DNA of 64,000 nt from Shimia abyssi (GTDB lineage Bacteria > Pseudomonadota > Alphaproteobacteria > Rhodobacterales > Rhodobacteraceae). Made by a program: the position numbers and the translations under genes. Where the stretch lies: contig NZ_PYGJ01000003.1 of the NCBI RefSeq assembly GCF_003014475.1, positions 248,001-312,000 of the forward strand, written 5' to 3'. Of the stretch, positions 34,381-43,239 are shown piece after piece. The notes beneath the pieces were generated by a model, which was given only the letters and a program-made list of their open reading frames with translations, was not told the origin of the DNA and made no database searches. Numbering within the stretch: the stretch's first letter is position 1; each line of letters opens with the position of its first letter.

Positions 34381-35259
34381 ATGCCAAGCCAAAACCACGT
34401 CGCCAGAGAGATCAGCTATGCCTTTTCCGCCAGCACCAAGGGCGGGCGGGCGATGATCCGTGTCATGGAAAATGCCACTGGGCGGATCAGTTTGATCAAG
34501 CGCGCGCAGGGTTATGAAGACGAGGTTGCCGCGGGACGGGATTTCTGGGAGGTCATGCGCGAGCGTTATGGCCTGCGACTGGAGGTGATTGGCGGATCGC
34601 TTGAGAATGTGCCGCGTTCCGGGCCTCTGATCATGATTGCGAACCATCCTTATGGCATTTTGGACGGGTTGATGATGGGCCACATCCTGAGCCAGACGCG
34701 GGGTGATTTTCGCATTCTAGCCAATCAGGTGTTTCGCAAGGCCGAAGATTTGAACCGGGTGGTGCTACCGATCAGTTTCGACAACACCAAAGAGGACGTG
34801 AAATTGAACCTGCGCACGCGCAAGGTGTCGTTGGATTATCTGGCGAATGGTGGCGCGATTGGCATCTTCCCCGGTGGCACGGTGTCGACCGCAGAAAAGC
34901 CGTTTGGCACACCGCTTGACCCCGGTTGGCGCGGGTTTACAGCGCGCATGATCGCCAAATCCGAGGCGTCGGTTTTGCCTGTTTTCTTTGATGGACATAC
35001 GACGCGTTTGTTCCAACTGGCCAGTCATTTACACGTGACACTGCGCATGGGTTTTCTGATCCGTGAGTTCAAAAAACGTGTGGATACGCCGGTGCGCGTT
35101 GTTGTTGGCAAACCGATCGGTAGGGATGTGCTGAATGATCGCGCCATGGACACACGCAACTTGATGGACTTCCTCCGACAAGAGACTTATGCTTTGTCCC
35201 CATCGCCCATGAGAAATCTGGGCTATGGTTTTGAATTTGAAGAGAAATACCGCGCTTGA
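34381..35259 (+). CDS. Lysophospholipid acyltransferase family protein
   Basis: The 292-residue protein has the LPLAT motifs [11 protein letters not shown] (the His-Asp acyl-transfer motif in a one-residue-longer variant), FGTPLDPG and [15 protein letters not shown] (the EGT/FPEG-like glycine motif). This group resembles PlsC-type or hemolysin-like acyltransferases but with NHP-G in place of NHxxxxD. It has no clear membrane helix. It starts 109 bases after the oxidoreductase stop and lies 23 bases before murI, so it is probably co-transcribed with murI. The acyl acceptor is unknown. Confidence 0.82.
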   Translation: MPSQNHVAREISYAFSASTKGGRAMIRVMENATGRISLIKRAQGYEDEVAAGRDFWEVMRERYGLRLEVIGGSLENVPRSGPLIMIANHPYGILDGLMMGHILSQTRGDFRILANQVFRKAEDLNRVVLPISFDNTKEDVKLNLRTRKVSLDYLANGGAIGIFPGGTVSTAEKPFGTPLDPGWRGFTARMIAKSEASVLPVFFDGHTTRLFQLASHLHVTLRMGFLIREFKKRVDTPVRVVVGKPIGRDVLNDRAMDTRNLMDFLRQETYALSPSPMRNLGYGFEFEEKYRA

Positions 35260-35282
35260 TCGGGCGTGTCGGATGGGAAAAG

Positions 35283-36095
35283 ATGGCAGTCGGAATTTTT
35301 GACAGTGGTCTGGGTGGACTGACAGTGTTGGATGCCGTGACAAAGCGGCTTCCTGAGCAATCGTTTGTCTATTTTGGAGACAACGCGCACGCGCCTTATG
35401 GGGTGCGGGATGCGGACGATGTCTATGGTCTGACGACCAAGGCCGTGTCGCGCATGTGGGATGCGGGCTGTGATCTGGTAATTCTAGCCTGCAACACGGC
35501 CAGCGCTGCCGCGCTCCGGCGGATGCAGGAAAGCTGGATCCCAGCTGACAAACGGGTGCTGGGCGTGTTCGTGCCATTGATTGAGGCGCTGACCGAACGT
35601 AGCTGGGGCGATAATTCCCCGCCGCGCGAAGTGGAGGTCAAGCATGTGGCGCTGTTTGCGACACCGGCAACGGTTGCGAGCCGTGCCTTCCAGCGTGAGC
35701 TGGCCTTTCGCGCCATTGGCGTGGATGTCGAGGCGCAAGCCTGTGGTGGGGTTGTGGATGCGATTGAGGATGGCGATCTGATTTTGGCCGAAGCATTGGT
35801 GCGGTCGCACGTCGATGCGTTAAAACGCAAGATGCCCAACCCGCAGGCGGCCATTTTAGGGTGCACACATTATCCGCTGATGCACGAAACCTTTCAGGAT
35901 GCACTGGGGGCGGATGTGAAGGTGTTTTCGCAGGCCAATCTGGTTGCGGAGTCATTGGCGGACTATTTGCAGCGCCATCCCAAGATGACGGGAACCGGAG
36001 CGGATAGCCTGTTCCTGACCACAGGTGACCCGCGACGTGTTTCGGACCGCGCGACGCAGTTCCTGCGACGAAGGATCACGTTTGAAGCAGCGTGA
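35283..36095 (+). CDS. murI: Glutamate racemase
   Basis: MurI makes D-glutamate for peptidoglycan. The 270-residue protein has both catalytic cysteines, C70 in [11 protein letters not shown] and C194 in LGCTHYPLM, plus the N-terminal [13 protein letters not shown] motif and [10 protein letters not shown]. The ATG at 35283 is preferred. The open frame extends nine codons upstream to a TTG that overlaps the previous stop, but homologous proteins begin right before AVGIFDSG. The acyltransferase gene is immediately upstream. Confidence 0.96.
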   Translation: MAVGIFDSGLGGLTVLDAVTKRLPEQSFVYFGDNAHAPYGVRDADDVYGLTTKAVSRMWDAGCDLVILACNTASAAALRRMQESWIPADKRVLGVFVPLIEALTERSWGDNSPPREVEVKHVALFATPATVASRAFQRELAFRAIGVDVEAQACGGVVDAIEDGDLILAEALVRSHVDALKRKMPNPQAAILGCTHYPLMHETFQDALGADVKVFSQANLVAESLADYLQRHPKMTGTGADSLFLTTGDPRRVSDRATQFLRRRITFEAA

Positions 36096-36200
36096 ACGCT
36101 GCGCCTCTCGTAATTCGTCTATTTCTCGACTACATATCGCCCAGAACTCAGGGCTGTGCGCGTGTGATGTCACGCGTTTCAGAAAGGAACAGGTCGTATC

Positions 36201-37229
36201 ATGACCCATAAAATCGCAATTCTTGGTGCCAGCGGATATACAGGCGCAGAGCTGGTTCGGTTGATTGCCACTCATCCCAACATGGACATTGTGGCACTGT
36301 CGGCGGATCGTAAGGCTGGCATGGAAATGGCCGCGGTATTCCCGCATCTACGCCATCTGAGCCTGCCGACCCTTTGCAAGATCGATGAGATTGACTTTGC
36401 AGATGTGGACCTGTGTTTCTGTGCGTTGCCACACGCGACCAGCCAGAAAGTGATCCGGAATTTGCCCAAATCGCTGAAGGTTGTGGATCTTTCCGCCGAT
36501 TTCCGGCTGCGTGATCCTGAAGAATACGCCAAGTGGTATGGCGGTGCGCATGATGCACTGGAGTGCCAAGCCGAAGCGGTTTACGGGCTGACCGAATTTT
36601 ATCGTGACGAGATCAAGGGCGCTCGGCTCGTGGCGGGCACTGGCTGTAACGCGGCCACCGGGCAGTATGTTTTGTCGCCACTGATCAAGGCCGGTGTTGT
36701 TGATCTCGATCATATCATTCTGGACCTGAAATGTGCAGTCTCTGGTGCAGGGCGGTCGCTTAAGGAGAACCTTTTGCATGCTGAACTGAGCGAAGGATAT
36801 CATGCCTATGCCGTGGGGGGGACGCACCGGCATTTGGGCGAGTTTGACCAAGAGTTCAGCAGGTTGGCAGGGCGCGATGTGAAAATCCAGTTCACACCGC
36901 ATCTGGTGCCTGCAAACCGGGGTATTCTGGCGACAGCCTATGTGCACGGGAGCGCACAAGAAGTGTATGATACGTTGGTAAAGACTTATGACGGTGAGCC
37001 ATTTATCAAAGTTCTGCCCTTTGGCGAAGCACCGAGCACGAAACATGTTCGGGCCTCGAATTTTTGTCATATTGGCGTGGTCGCGGACCGGATAGACGGG
37101 CGCGTGATCGTGGTTGCGGCGCTTGATAATTTGACCAAAGGCTCCAGCGGGCAGGCGTTGCAGAATGCCAATCTGATGCTGGGAGAAGCGGAAACGGCTG
37201 GTTTGATGCTGGCACCTGTTTTCCCGTAA
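36201..37229 (+). CDS. argC: N-acetyl-gamma-glutamyl-phosphate reductase
   Basis: ArgC reduces N-acetylglutamyl phosphate to the semialdehyde in arginine synthesis. The 342-residue protein has the NADP motif at the N-terminus ([19 protein letters not shown]), the acyl-enzyme Cys149 in [17 protein letters not shown], and the closing [17 protein letters not shown] motif. AGAAAGGAAC precedes the start. The ccmE gene follows after 23 bases, although the two functions are unrelated. Confidence 0.97.
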   Translation: MTHKIAILGASGYTGAELVRLIATHPNMDIVALSADRKAGMEMAAVFPHLRHLSLPTLCKIDEIDFADVDLCFCALPHATSQKVIRNLPKSLKVVDLSADFRLRDPEEYAKWYGGAHDALECQAEAVYGLTEFYRDEIKGARLVAGTGCNAATGQYVLSPLIKAGVVDLDHIILDLKCAVSGAGRSLKENLLHAELSEGYHAYAVGGTHRHLGEFDQEFSRLAGRDVKIQFTPHLVPANRGILATAYVHGSAQEVYDTLVKTYDGEPFIKVLPFGEAPSTKHVRASNFCHIGVVADRIDGRVIVVAALDNLTKGSSGQALQNANLMLGEAETAGLMLAPVFP

Positions 37230-37252
37230 AGGGGCCAAGTAGGGGAAAAAGG

Positions 37253-37702
37253 ATGAAAAACCTCAAGAAGAGACGGCGGATACAAGTGATTGTGGTCGCG
37301 TTTGTGGCTTTGGCGGTTTCGACGGCGCTTATCGGGTATGCGATGCGCGACGGGATAAACTTTTTCCGATCGCCTAGTCAGGTGGCCGAAACACCCCCGG
37401 ATGCGAGCGAAGTGTTCCGTATGGGTGGTTTGGTTGAAGAGGGCACATTGGTGCGCGGTCAGGGCGAGACGGTGACGTTTTCGGTAACGGATGGCGGTGC
37501 TTCGATTCCCGTGGCTTATAGGGGTGTGTTGCCTGATTTGTTTGAAGAAAATCAGGGCATGGTTGGCACGGGGCGTTACATCAACGGCGTATTCGAAGCT
37601 TCTGAAATCCTTGCGAAACACGACGAAACATACATGCCGAAAGAGGTGGTGGACGCGCTCAAGGAGCAAGGCGTTTACGTGGAGCCTGATACGGAAAGTT
37701 AA
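37253..37702 (+). CDS. ccmE: Cytochrome c maturation haem chaperone CcmE
   Basis: CcmE receives haem covalently on one histidine and passes it to apocytochrome c through CcmF/H. The 149-residue protein has a basic N-terminus, one membrane anchor (QVIVVAFVALAVSTALIGYA, about 11-30) and a beta-barrel periplasmic domain. The haem ligand H123 lies in LAKHDETYMP. An intrinsic terminator follows, which separates it from the downstream lysis pair and from ccmF. Confidence 0.96.
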   Translation: MKNLKKRRRIQVIVVAFVALAVSTALIGYAMRDGINFFRSPSQVAETPPDASEVFRMGGLVEEGTLVRGQGETVTFSVTDGGASIPVAYRGVLPDLFEENQGMVGTGRYINGVFEASEILAKHDETYMPKEVVDALKEQGVYVEPDTES

Positions 37703-37725
37703 ACTGTTTTTTCTCGTACTTTTGG

Positions 37726-37760
37726 AAAGGCCCGACCGGGAAAACGGTACGGGCCTTTTT
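37726..37760 (+). terminator. Rho-independent terminator after ccmE
   Basis: AAAGGCCCG-ACCG-GGAAAA-CGGT-A-CGGGCCTTTTT forms a long stem with a T-run on the plus strand. It should end argC-ccmE transcription, so the muramidase/holin pair needs a promoter of its own. Confidence 0.85.
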
Positions 37761-37849
37761 GATGTGTCGCGTCTTGCGTACGGTGGTCTTGGGCGGGATT
37801 AACCTCTTTGCGGCAAGGTGATTGGCGTTGCAAATCGCGAGGAAACGCC

Positions 37850-38461
37850 ATGCAGGATGTCAGGCAGATCGCCAAGGAAATCGTTGCTCGTGAAGGGGGT
37901 TTTGTAAATGACCCCGACGATCCGGGCGGCGCCACAAAATACGGTGTCACGATTGGCACCGCGCGCCAGCTGGGGCTGGACAAGGACCGCGATGGAGATG
38001 TTGACATCAATGATGTTCGCGCGCTGAGCCGCAGCGACGCTGAAGAGGTTTTCCTCAAGCATTACTTTGTGAAACCCGGTGTGAACCGGATGCCATATGC
38101 GCTGCAGGCCTCGGTTTTCGATATGTATGTCAACGCCGGTTCAAACGCAGTGAAGATCCTTCAGCGTTTGTTGGGGCAGATGGGGCACAAAGTGACCGTA
38201 GACGGCGCGATTGGGCCACAGACGATTGCCGCGGCTGAGGCGGCGGCTGCGGCGGCGCCGGATCATCTGGCCGATGCTTATGGGATCGCGCGGCGGAATT
38301 ATTACCTGTCAATCGCAGATAAGCGGCCCAAAAGCCGCAAGTATGCGCGTAGTCGTTCCGGGGGCAAGGGTGGCTGGATTCGCCGAGCGGAGGAGTTCAT
38401 CTCGCCGCGCTACCACCTGAGCGATGAAGAGTTTCAGAAGAGGGTTTCGTCATGGGCGTGA
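37850..38461 (+). CDS. Holin-associated N-acetylmuramidase (GH108 type)
   Basis: The 203-residue protein carries the GH108 catalytic start (REGGFVNDPDDPGGATKYGVT) with the predicted catalytic Glu15, and a C-terminal PG_binding_3 region (VTVDGAIGPQTIAAAEAAA). A DxDxDGxxD loop at residues 44-52 resembles a calcium-binding dockerin/EF-hand loop. There is no signal peptide, as expected for a lysozyme released by a holin. The holin gene overlaps its end by 10 bases. The ATG at 37850 has GAGGAAA upstream. The pair lies between ccmE and ccmF and behind a terminator. A gene transfer agent lysis role is plausible. Confidence 0.85.
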   Translation: MQDVRQIAKEIVAREGGFVNDPDDPGGATKYGVTIGTARQLGLDKDRDGDVDINDVRALSRSDAEEVFLKHYFVKPGVNRMPYALQASVFDMYVNAGSNAVKILQRLLGQMGHKVTVDGAIGPQTIAAAEAAAAAAPDHLADAYGIARRNYYLSIADKRPKSRKYARSRSGGKGGWIRRAEEFISPRYHLSDEEFQKRVSSWA

Positions 38462-39009
38462 TCGAGAAGCTTATCTCGCTGGTGTTTGGTGGTGGCCGCA
38501 ATGCGGTCAAGGAAACGGCCGAGGTGTTTCGCGAAAACGCCGAAGCCGGCGCGCAGCGGGCAATGGACGTGCAGGTTGCAGCTATGAAGGGGTTTTCGGC
38601 CGAGTTTCGACAGGCCGGGCGTGGAAGGTTTGACCGGTTCATGGATGGTATGAACCGGCTCCCACGTCCGGCCATGGCGTTGGGCTGTTTGGGATTGTTC
38701 GTTTCGGCCATGGCGAACCCGGTTTGGTTCGCAGAACGCATGGCTGGCATTGCACTGGTGCCGGAGCCGCTTTGGTGGTTGCTTGGCGTGGTCGTGAGCT
38801 TTTATTTTGGCGCGCGTCATCAGGCCAAAGGGCAAGAGTTTCAGCGCGCCATTGCCACCAGCATTGCAAGCGTGCCTCAAGTTGTTGAAAACATTCAGGA
38901 TGTGCGCGCTTTGAAGTCCGAAGAGGGCAATGCGGAAACCGCAAACCCCGCAGATGCGTTACATGATAACCCGGCATTGCGGGACTGGCAGAGGGCGCGG
39001 GCGGGGTGA
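38452..39009 (+). CDS. Phage-type 3TM holin
   Basis: The 185-residue protein opens with an amphipathic, glycine-rich start (GVIEKLISLVFGGGRNAVKETAEVF) and a charged helix, and then has two clear membrane helices (PAMALGCLGLFVSAMANPVWFAERM and PLWWLLGVVVSFYFGARHQ, about 62-86 and 102-120). The C-terminus is acidic and hydrophilic. This matches the 3TM_holin family, whose members make the pores that let endolysins cross the inner membrane. It overlaps the muramidase gene by 10 bases, so the two are translated together. Confidence 0.85.
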   Translation: MGVIEKLISLVFGGGRNAVKETAEVFRENAEAGAQRAMDVQVAAMKGFSAEFRQAGRGRFDRFMDGMNRLPRPAMALGCLGLFVSAMANPVWFAERMAGIALVPEPLWWLLGVVVSFYFGARHQAKGQEFQRAIATSIASVPQVVENIQDVRALKSEEGNAETANPADALHDNPALRDWQRARAG

Positions 39010-39081
39010 CCGCGACAATGTGATCACCCGGAATTGTCGAAACCGATTGGCCGCGCCGTGTGCGCGGCCTATATTCGAGGC

Positions 39082-41055
39082 ATGATAGTAGAGCTCGGCC
39101 ATTTCGCCCTAATCCTCGCCGCCATCACCGCCATGGTGCAGGCTGTTATCCCTCTTATCGGTGCGCATAAACGCTGGCCCGGCTGGATGGCCGTGGCGGA
39201 ACCTGCGGCGGTGATCCAGTTTTTGCTCACAGCACTTTCTTTTGGCGCGCTAACCTATGCGTTTGTTCTGTCGGATTTCTCGGTTCAGTTGGTGACAGCC
39301 AACTCGCACACGCTCAAGCCGATGCTTTACAAAATTAGCGGCGTTTGGGGGAACCACGAGGGATCGATGCTGTTATGGTTGCTGATCCTGACATTGTTTG
39401 GTGCCTGTCTGGCGTGGTTCGGGGGCAACTTGCCACCCAGCTTGCGCGCGCGCGCACTGGCGGTTCAGTCGGCTGTGGGGGTGGCGTTTTTTGGGTTTAT
39501 CCTGCTGACATCTAACCCTTTTATCCGTATGAAAGATGCGCCCTTTGATGGGCGCGGGCTAAATCCGTTGTTGCAGGATCCCGGCTTGGCGTTCCATCCG
39601 CCATTTTTGTATCTGGGGTATGTTGGACTTTCGATGGCGTTTTCATTTGCCATTGCCGCCTTGATCGAAGGCCGGGTCGATGCGGCTTGGGCGCGTTGGG
39701 TGCGGCCTTGGACCTTGGCGGCGTGGGTGTTTCTGACCATTGGTATCGCGTTGGGATCGTGGTGGGCTTATTACGAGCTGGGCTGGGGCGGGTTCTGGTT
39801 CTGGGATCCGGTTGAAAACGCGTCCTTTATGCCATGGCTTTTGGCGGCGGCGTTGTTGCATTCCGCGATTGTGGTTGAAAAACGCGAGTCGTTGAAAAGT
39901 TGGACCATCCTGCTGGCCATTCTGGCCTTTGGATTCTCACTGATCGGGACATTTATTGTGCGTTCTGGCGTGATCACCTCGGTGCATGCTTTTGCCAATG
40001 ATCCGGAACGCGGCGTTTATATTCTCGCGATTTTGGCGCTGTTTACCGGAGGTGGGCTGACGCTTTTTGCCGCGCGCGCATCGACGATGGAGGCCAAGGG
40101 TGTGTTTGGCATGGTCAGTCGCGAAAGCGGGCTGGTGCTGAACAATATCCTGTTGGCAGTAAGTTGTTTTGTTGTGTTTGTGGGTACTATCTGGCCGCTC
40201 GTGTCCGAGATATTCTTTGTCCGTAAGCTGAGCGTGGGACCGCCCTTTTTCAACATGGCATTTACGCCGTTCATGATCGTGCTGGGCATCGCCATGCCGA
40301 TTGGTGGCATGTTGCCGTGGAAACGGGCCAAGCTGGGCAAGGTCATTCGACCATTGCTGCCAGCGTTGGCATTGGCTGTGTTGCTGGGTGGATTGGCGTG
40401 GACGTTGCAGACCGGGCGCAGCCTGCTTGGACCTGTCGGCTTGTTTCTGGGCACGTGGATGGTGTTTGGCTCGGTAACGGACGTGTATACGCGCACCGGC
40501 AAAGGCGCGATTGGCGCAAGGCTTGGTCGGCTTGGCCGATTGCCGCGCGCGGATTGGGGTAAGGCCGTGGCCCATGCGGGCATGGGAGTGACCATGATTG
40601 GGGTGTCTGGCCTGATGGCTTGGGAAGAAGAAGACATCCGCGTGGCCTATATTGATCAGCCTTACATGGTTGGCGCTTATGAGCTGACCTTACAGAATGT
40701 GCGCGAGGCGCCGGGTCCGAATTACCTGTCGACCAAGGGCACCGTTCTGGTACGCAAGGATGGTCAAGACGTTGCCGTTTTGGAACCTGAAAAGAGAGTC
40801 TACCCGGTATCTGCAATGCCCACGACAGAGGCGGCGATTGATTATCGTCTGATGCGTGATGTGTATGTTGTGGTGGGTGATCCGCAGGACGATGGCGGAT
40901 ATACGGTGCGCACCTATATTAAGCCGCTGACGAACTGGATCTGGATCGGTAGCGCCTTAATGGCGCTGGGTGGGATCTTCAGCCTGTCGGATCGACGCTA
41001 TCGTGTGGCGGCAGGGGCTCGGAAATCCCCGACTGGGGGAGTGCCTGCAGAATGA
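39082..41055 (+). CDS. ccmF: Haem lyase CcmF
   Basis: CcmF attaches haem from CcmE to apocytochrome c thiols together with CcmH. The 657-residue membrane protein has about 14 hydrophobic helices. It carries the WWD-type domain WGGFWFWDPVENASFMPWLLA near residue 235 and conserved histidines (GNHEGSMLLWLLIL and HPPFLYLGYVG). The ATG at 39082 gives the normal N-terminus (IVELGHFALILAAI), though its Shine-Dalgarno spacing (GAGG, one base away) is short. The stop overlaps the ccmH start (ATGA). Confidence 0.96.
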   Translation: MIVELGHFALILAAITAMVQAVIPLIGAHKRWPGWMAVAEPAAVIQFLLTALSFGALTYAFVLSDFSVQLVTANSHTLKPMLYKISGVWGNHEGSMLLWLLILTLFGACLAWFGGNLPPSLRARALAVQSAVGVAFFGFILLTSNPFIRMKDAPFDGRGLNPLLQDPGLAFHPPFLYLGYVGLSMAFSFAIAALIEGRVDAAWARWVRPWTLAAWVFLTIGIALGSWWAYYELGWGGFWFWDPVENASFMPWLLAAALLHSAIVVEKRESLKSWTILLAILAFGFSLIGTFIVRSGVITSVHAFANDPERGVYILAILALFTGGGLTLFAARASTMEAKGVFGMVSRESGLVLNNILLAVSCFVVFVGTIWPLVSEIFFVRKLSVGPPFFNMAFTPFMIVLGIAMPIGGMLPWKRAKLGKVIRPLLPALALAVLLGGLAWTLQTGRSLLGPVGLFLGTWMVFGSVTDVYTRTGKGAIGARLGRLGRLPRADWGKAVAHAGMGVTMIGVSGLMAWEEEDIRVAYIDQPYMVGAYELTLQNVREAPGPNYLSTKGTVLVRKDGQDVAVLEPEKRVYPVSAMPTTEAAIDYRLMRDVYVVVGDPQDDGGYTVRTYIKPLTNWIWIGSALMALGGIFSLSDRRYRVAAGARKSPTGGVPAE

Positions 41056-41519
41056 GACTTTGGCAAGTTCTGACGCGCGCGGCGATGGTCGTGCTAATCG
41101 CATTGCCGGTTTGGGCGGTGCAACCGGATGAAGTATTGGACGATCCAGAGCTCGAGGCGCGCGCGCGGGTTATTTCCAAGGATCTCCGATGTCTGGTGTG
41201 TCGCAACGAGAGTATTGATGAATCCAATGCAGACCTAGCGCGGGATTTGCGTATTCTGGTACGAGAGCGCCTGAGTGATGGCGATACCAATGACGAAGTG
41301 ATTGATTTTGTTGTCGATCGATATGGCGAATATGTGTTGCTGCGCCCGCAAACCGGTGGATCAAATCTGCTATTATGGGCTGCGGGCCCAATGGCATTCC
41401 TGCTTGCGCTGGTGTTGGCGGGTGCCTATCTCAGACGGCGTAGCGTCGCGCCTGAACCGGTGGCAAACAGTCTGAGCAATGAAGAGCAGGCGCGTCTGGA
41501 CGAAATCCTGAAAGACTGA
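41052..41519 (+). CDS. ccmH: Cytochrome c maturation protein CcmH (CycL)
   Basis: CcmH is a membrane-anchored thioredox protein that reduces apocytochrome c before haem attachment. The 155-residue protein has a signal/anchor (VLTRAAMVVLIALPVWA), the redox motif L-R-C47-L-V-C50-R-N, and a C-terminal membrane helix (LLLWAAGPMAFLLALVLAGAY). This is the short CcmH form without the CycH/TPR extension. It is translationally coupled to ccmF by an ATGA overlap. Confidence 0.95.
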   Translation: MRLWQVLTRAAMVVLIALPVWAVQPDEVLDDPELEARARVISKDLRCLVCRNESIDESNADLARDLRILVRERLSDGDTNDEVIDFVVDRYGEYVLLRPQTGGSNLLLWAAGPMAFLLALVLAGAYLRRRSVAPEPVANSLSNEEQARLDEILKD

Positions 41520-41583
41520 CGTCAGGTTCCGCTTGGAGCGGTCTGGCCGGGGTGGCAATGTCACGCTGAAGCGGAGAGAACGA

Positions 41584-42360
41584 ATGATCTACCAGACTAT
41601 TACCCTTGATATAACGGATGGCGTTGCGATTTTGACGCTGAACTTGCCGGATACGATGAATGCGCTGACCCAGCAGATGCGGGCGGAAATTACCGACGCG
41701 ATGATTCACGCGGGACAAAACGCGCGTGTTGTTGTTCTTACAGGTCAGGGGCGAGCCTTTTGCTCGGGGCAGGATCTGGGCGATGGTGGTAGTGCGGCGA
41801 GCATGGATCTGGAGCGTGGATTGCGGGATGAATACATGCCCATGATCCGGGCCGTTCGCGAGTGCCCGGTTCCGACAATCTGTGCCGTCAATGGCGCAGC
41901 GGCGGGGGCGGGGGCAAACCTTGCGCTGGCGGCGGATGTGGTGATCGCAGCAGAGAGCGCTTATTTCATGCAAGCTTTTGCGCGTATTGGCCTGATGCCC
42001 GATGCGGGCGGAACCTATGTGTTGCCGCGCGCAATGGGTACAGCCAAAGCGATGGGCGCGGCATTGTTTGCAGACAAGATCACGGCGCGACAGGCGGATG
42101 ACTGGGGTATGATCTGGGAAGCGGTCGAGGATGATGCGTTTGATGCGCATTGGCGTGACCGTGCAGCACAGCTTGCCGATGGTCCAACCGAAGCTTATCG
42201 CCGTATTAAACAGGCGCTTCGCCAGAGCTGGGACAACGATTGGCAGGGGCAGATGGAGAACGAAGCGCGTCTGCAAGGGCGGCTTGGCAAGAGCCGCGAT
42301 TTCCAGGAAGGCGTTGTTGCGTTTCTGGAAAAGCGCCCCGCGAAATACGAGGGGCGCTGA
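41584..42360 (+). CDS. Enoyl-CoA hydratase/isomerase, PaaG-like
   Basis: The 258-residue crotonase has the oxyanion-hole segments GRAFCSGQDLGDGG and NGAAAGAGANLALAADVVIAAES, then FARIGLMPDAGGTYVLPRAMG. The Asp in MPDAGGT with no Glu at the hydratase position fits the PaaG/isomerase branch better than a plain hydratase. No other phenylacetate genes are nearby, so the pathway is open. GGAGAG lies about six bases before the ATG at 41584. It follows ccmH by 64 bases with no visible functional link. Confidence 0.85.
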   Translation: MIYQTITLDITDGVAILTLNLPDTMNALTQQMRAEITDAMIHAGQNARVVVLTGQGRAFCSGQDLGDGGSAASMDLERGLRDEYMPMIRAVRECPVPTICAVNGAAAGAGANLALAADVVIAAESAYFMQAFARIGLMPDAGGTYVLPRAMGTAKAMGAALFADKITARQADDWGMIWEAVEDDAFDAHWRDRAAQLADGPTEAYRRIKQALRQSWDNDWQGQMENEARLQGRLGKSRDFQEGVVAFLEKRPAKYEGR

Positions 42361-42366
42361 GCTGCG

Positions 42367-42867
42367 TTATTGCCTGAGACGGTTGATAAGCGCGAGCGCC
42401 TCGGGCGGTGGTTTCTGTTCCAGCCGCCGATATGTGCGCCCGTCGATGGTGCGCGTGGCCAGTTTGTGATCGATCAGCGAACGGCGCAAAAGTACATGAT
42501 CGGCAAAGGCTAGCCCCTGTTTCAACGCCTCGTTCACCTCTTTTTCGGTCATATCCTGATGCGCAGGTAAGCGCGCCCAGAATGGCCATAGGCACAGGCC
42601 CTGCACCTTGGTTTGTTTTGGCCAGCGCGCCATGCGGCCTGTTTCGTCAAACACTCGTAGGGCGCGTTTTAGGGCCAGTTCGTCAAGCGGCTCTGGTGCT
42701 GGCTTCGCGCGCAGATGTTGGTGGTTTTTGTACCCGGCAGATTTTGCGATCAAGGCCAGCATGGCGGCGTGGCCGGGTATACCATCTTGATCGGCAAGCG
42801 ATTTACGCAAGGTTTTGGCGAATCCCGTAACGTCGGGAATAAAAAGTGGGGTCGCGTCTTTTGACAT
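42367..42867 (-). CDS. DUF2087 domain protein
   Basis: The 166-residue protein has an N-terminal helix pair (FAKTLRKSLADQDGIPGHAAMLALIAKSAGYKNHQHLRA) and the DUF2087 core (RVFDETGRMARWPKQTKVQGLCLWPFWARLPAHQDMTEKEVNEAL...FADHVLLRRSLIDHKLATRTIDGRTYRRLEQ). DUF2087 looks like a winged-helix domain and may be a nucleic-acid-binding or regulatory protein. AAGGA gives normal spacing to the ATG at 42867, better than the ATG nine bases earlier. A two-part hairpin lies in its 5' leader. Convergent with the crotonase gene. Confidence 0.82.
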   Translation of the reverse strand: MSKDATPLFIPDVTGFAKTLRKSLADQDGIPGHAAMLALIAKSAGYKNHQHLRAKPAPEPLDELALKRALRVFDETGRMARWPKQTKVQGLCLWPFWARLPAHQDMTEKEVNEALKQGLAFADHVLLRRSLIDHKLATRTIDGRTYRRLEQKPPPEALALINRLRQ

Positions 42868-42890
42868 GGCGCGCATCCTTTTGACTGATC

Positions 42891-42935
42891 GTGCCGCCCA
42901 AGGGTGAGGTCGATGGCCGCCCTTGTCGACGGCAC
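42891..42935 (-). promoter_or_regulatory. Leader hairpin upstream of the DUF2087 gene
   Basis: On the minus strand GTGCCG...CGGCAC (outer, six bases) encloses CAAGGG...CCCTTG (inner, six bases) with a 15-base loop. The 3' arm ends about 23 bases before the start codon. It may act on translation or transcription. No known riboswitch class is recognised. Confidence 0.3.
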
Positions 42936-43187
42936 GGCGAAAAGCATGCTGTCGTTTAAATCAAACAGGTTTAGCGTGGTCAAATGACCGGCGGCGCCTC
43001 GGTGAACTGCGGACCGTGAACCATCGCTAGGCTAAGCCCGCAGGCATTGCAACAAAAAAGGCAAAACTGGAAACCGTTTGGCTCGGGTTTTTGGTGGCCT
43101 AATTTGTGGCAATTGGCCTATTGTCAAACGCCTATTCGGATTTGCCTGTCCGCGTAACAGTTTCCATTTTCTGAACCACCCAAAAAA
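42936..43187. other. Intergenic stretch without recognised gene
   Basis: Between the DUF2087 leader and the gltA terminator no gene is recognised. It should hold the DUF2087 promoter. Confidence 0.4.
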
Positions 43188-43218
43188 GAAACGCCCGGCA
43201 TGCCAGATGCCGGGCGTT
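43188..43218 (-). terminator. Terminator of gltA
   Basis: AAACGCCCGGCAT and ATGCCGGGCGTTT form a perfect 13-base stem. On the minus strand a T-rich run (CTTTTTTGG) follows. It lies 22 bases after the gltA stop. Confidence 0.9.
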
Positions 43219-43239
43219 TTTCTTGGAACTCGGAGCGTA

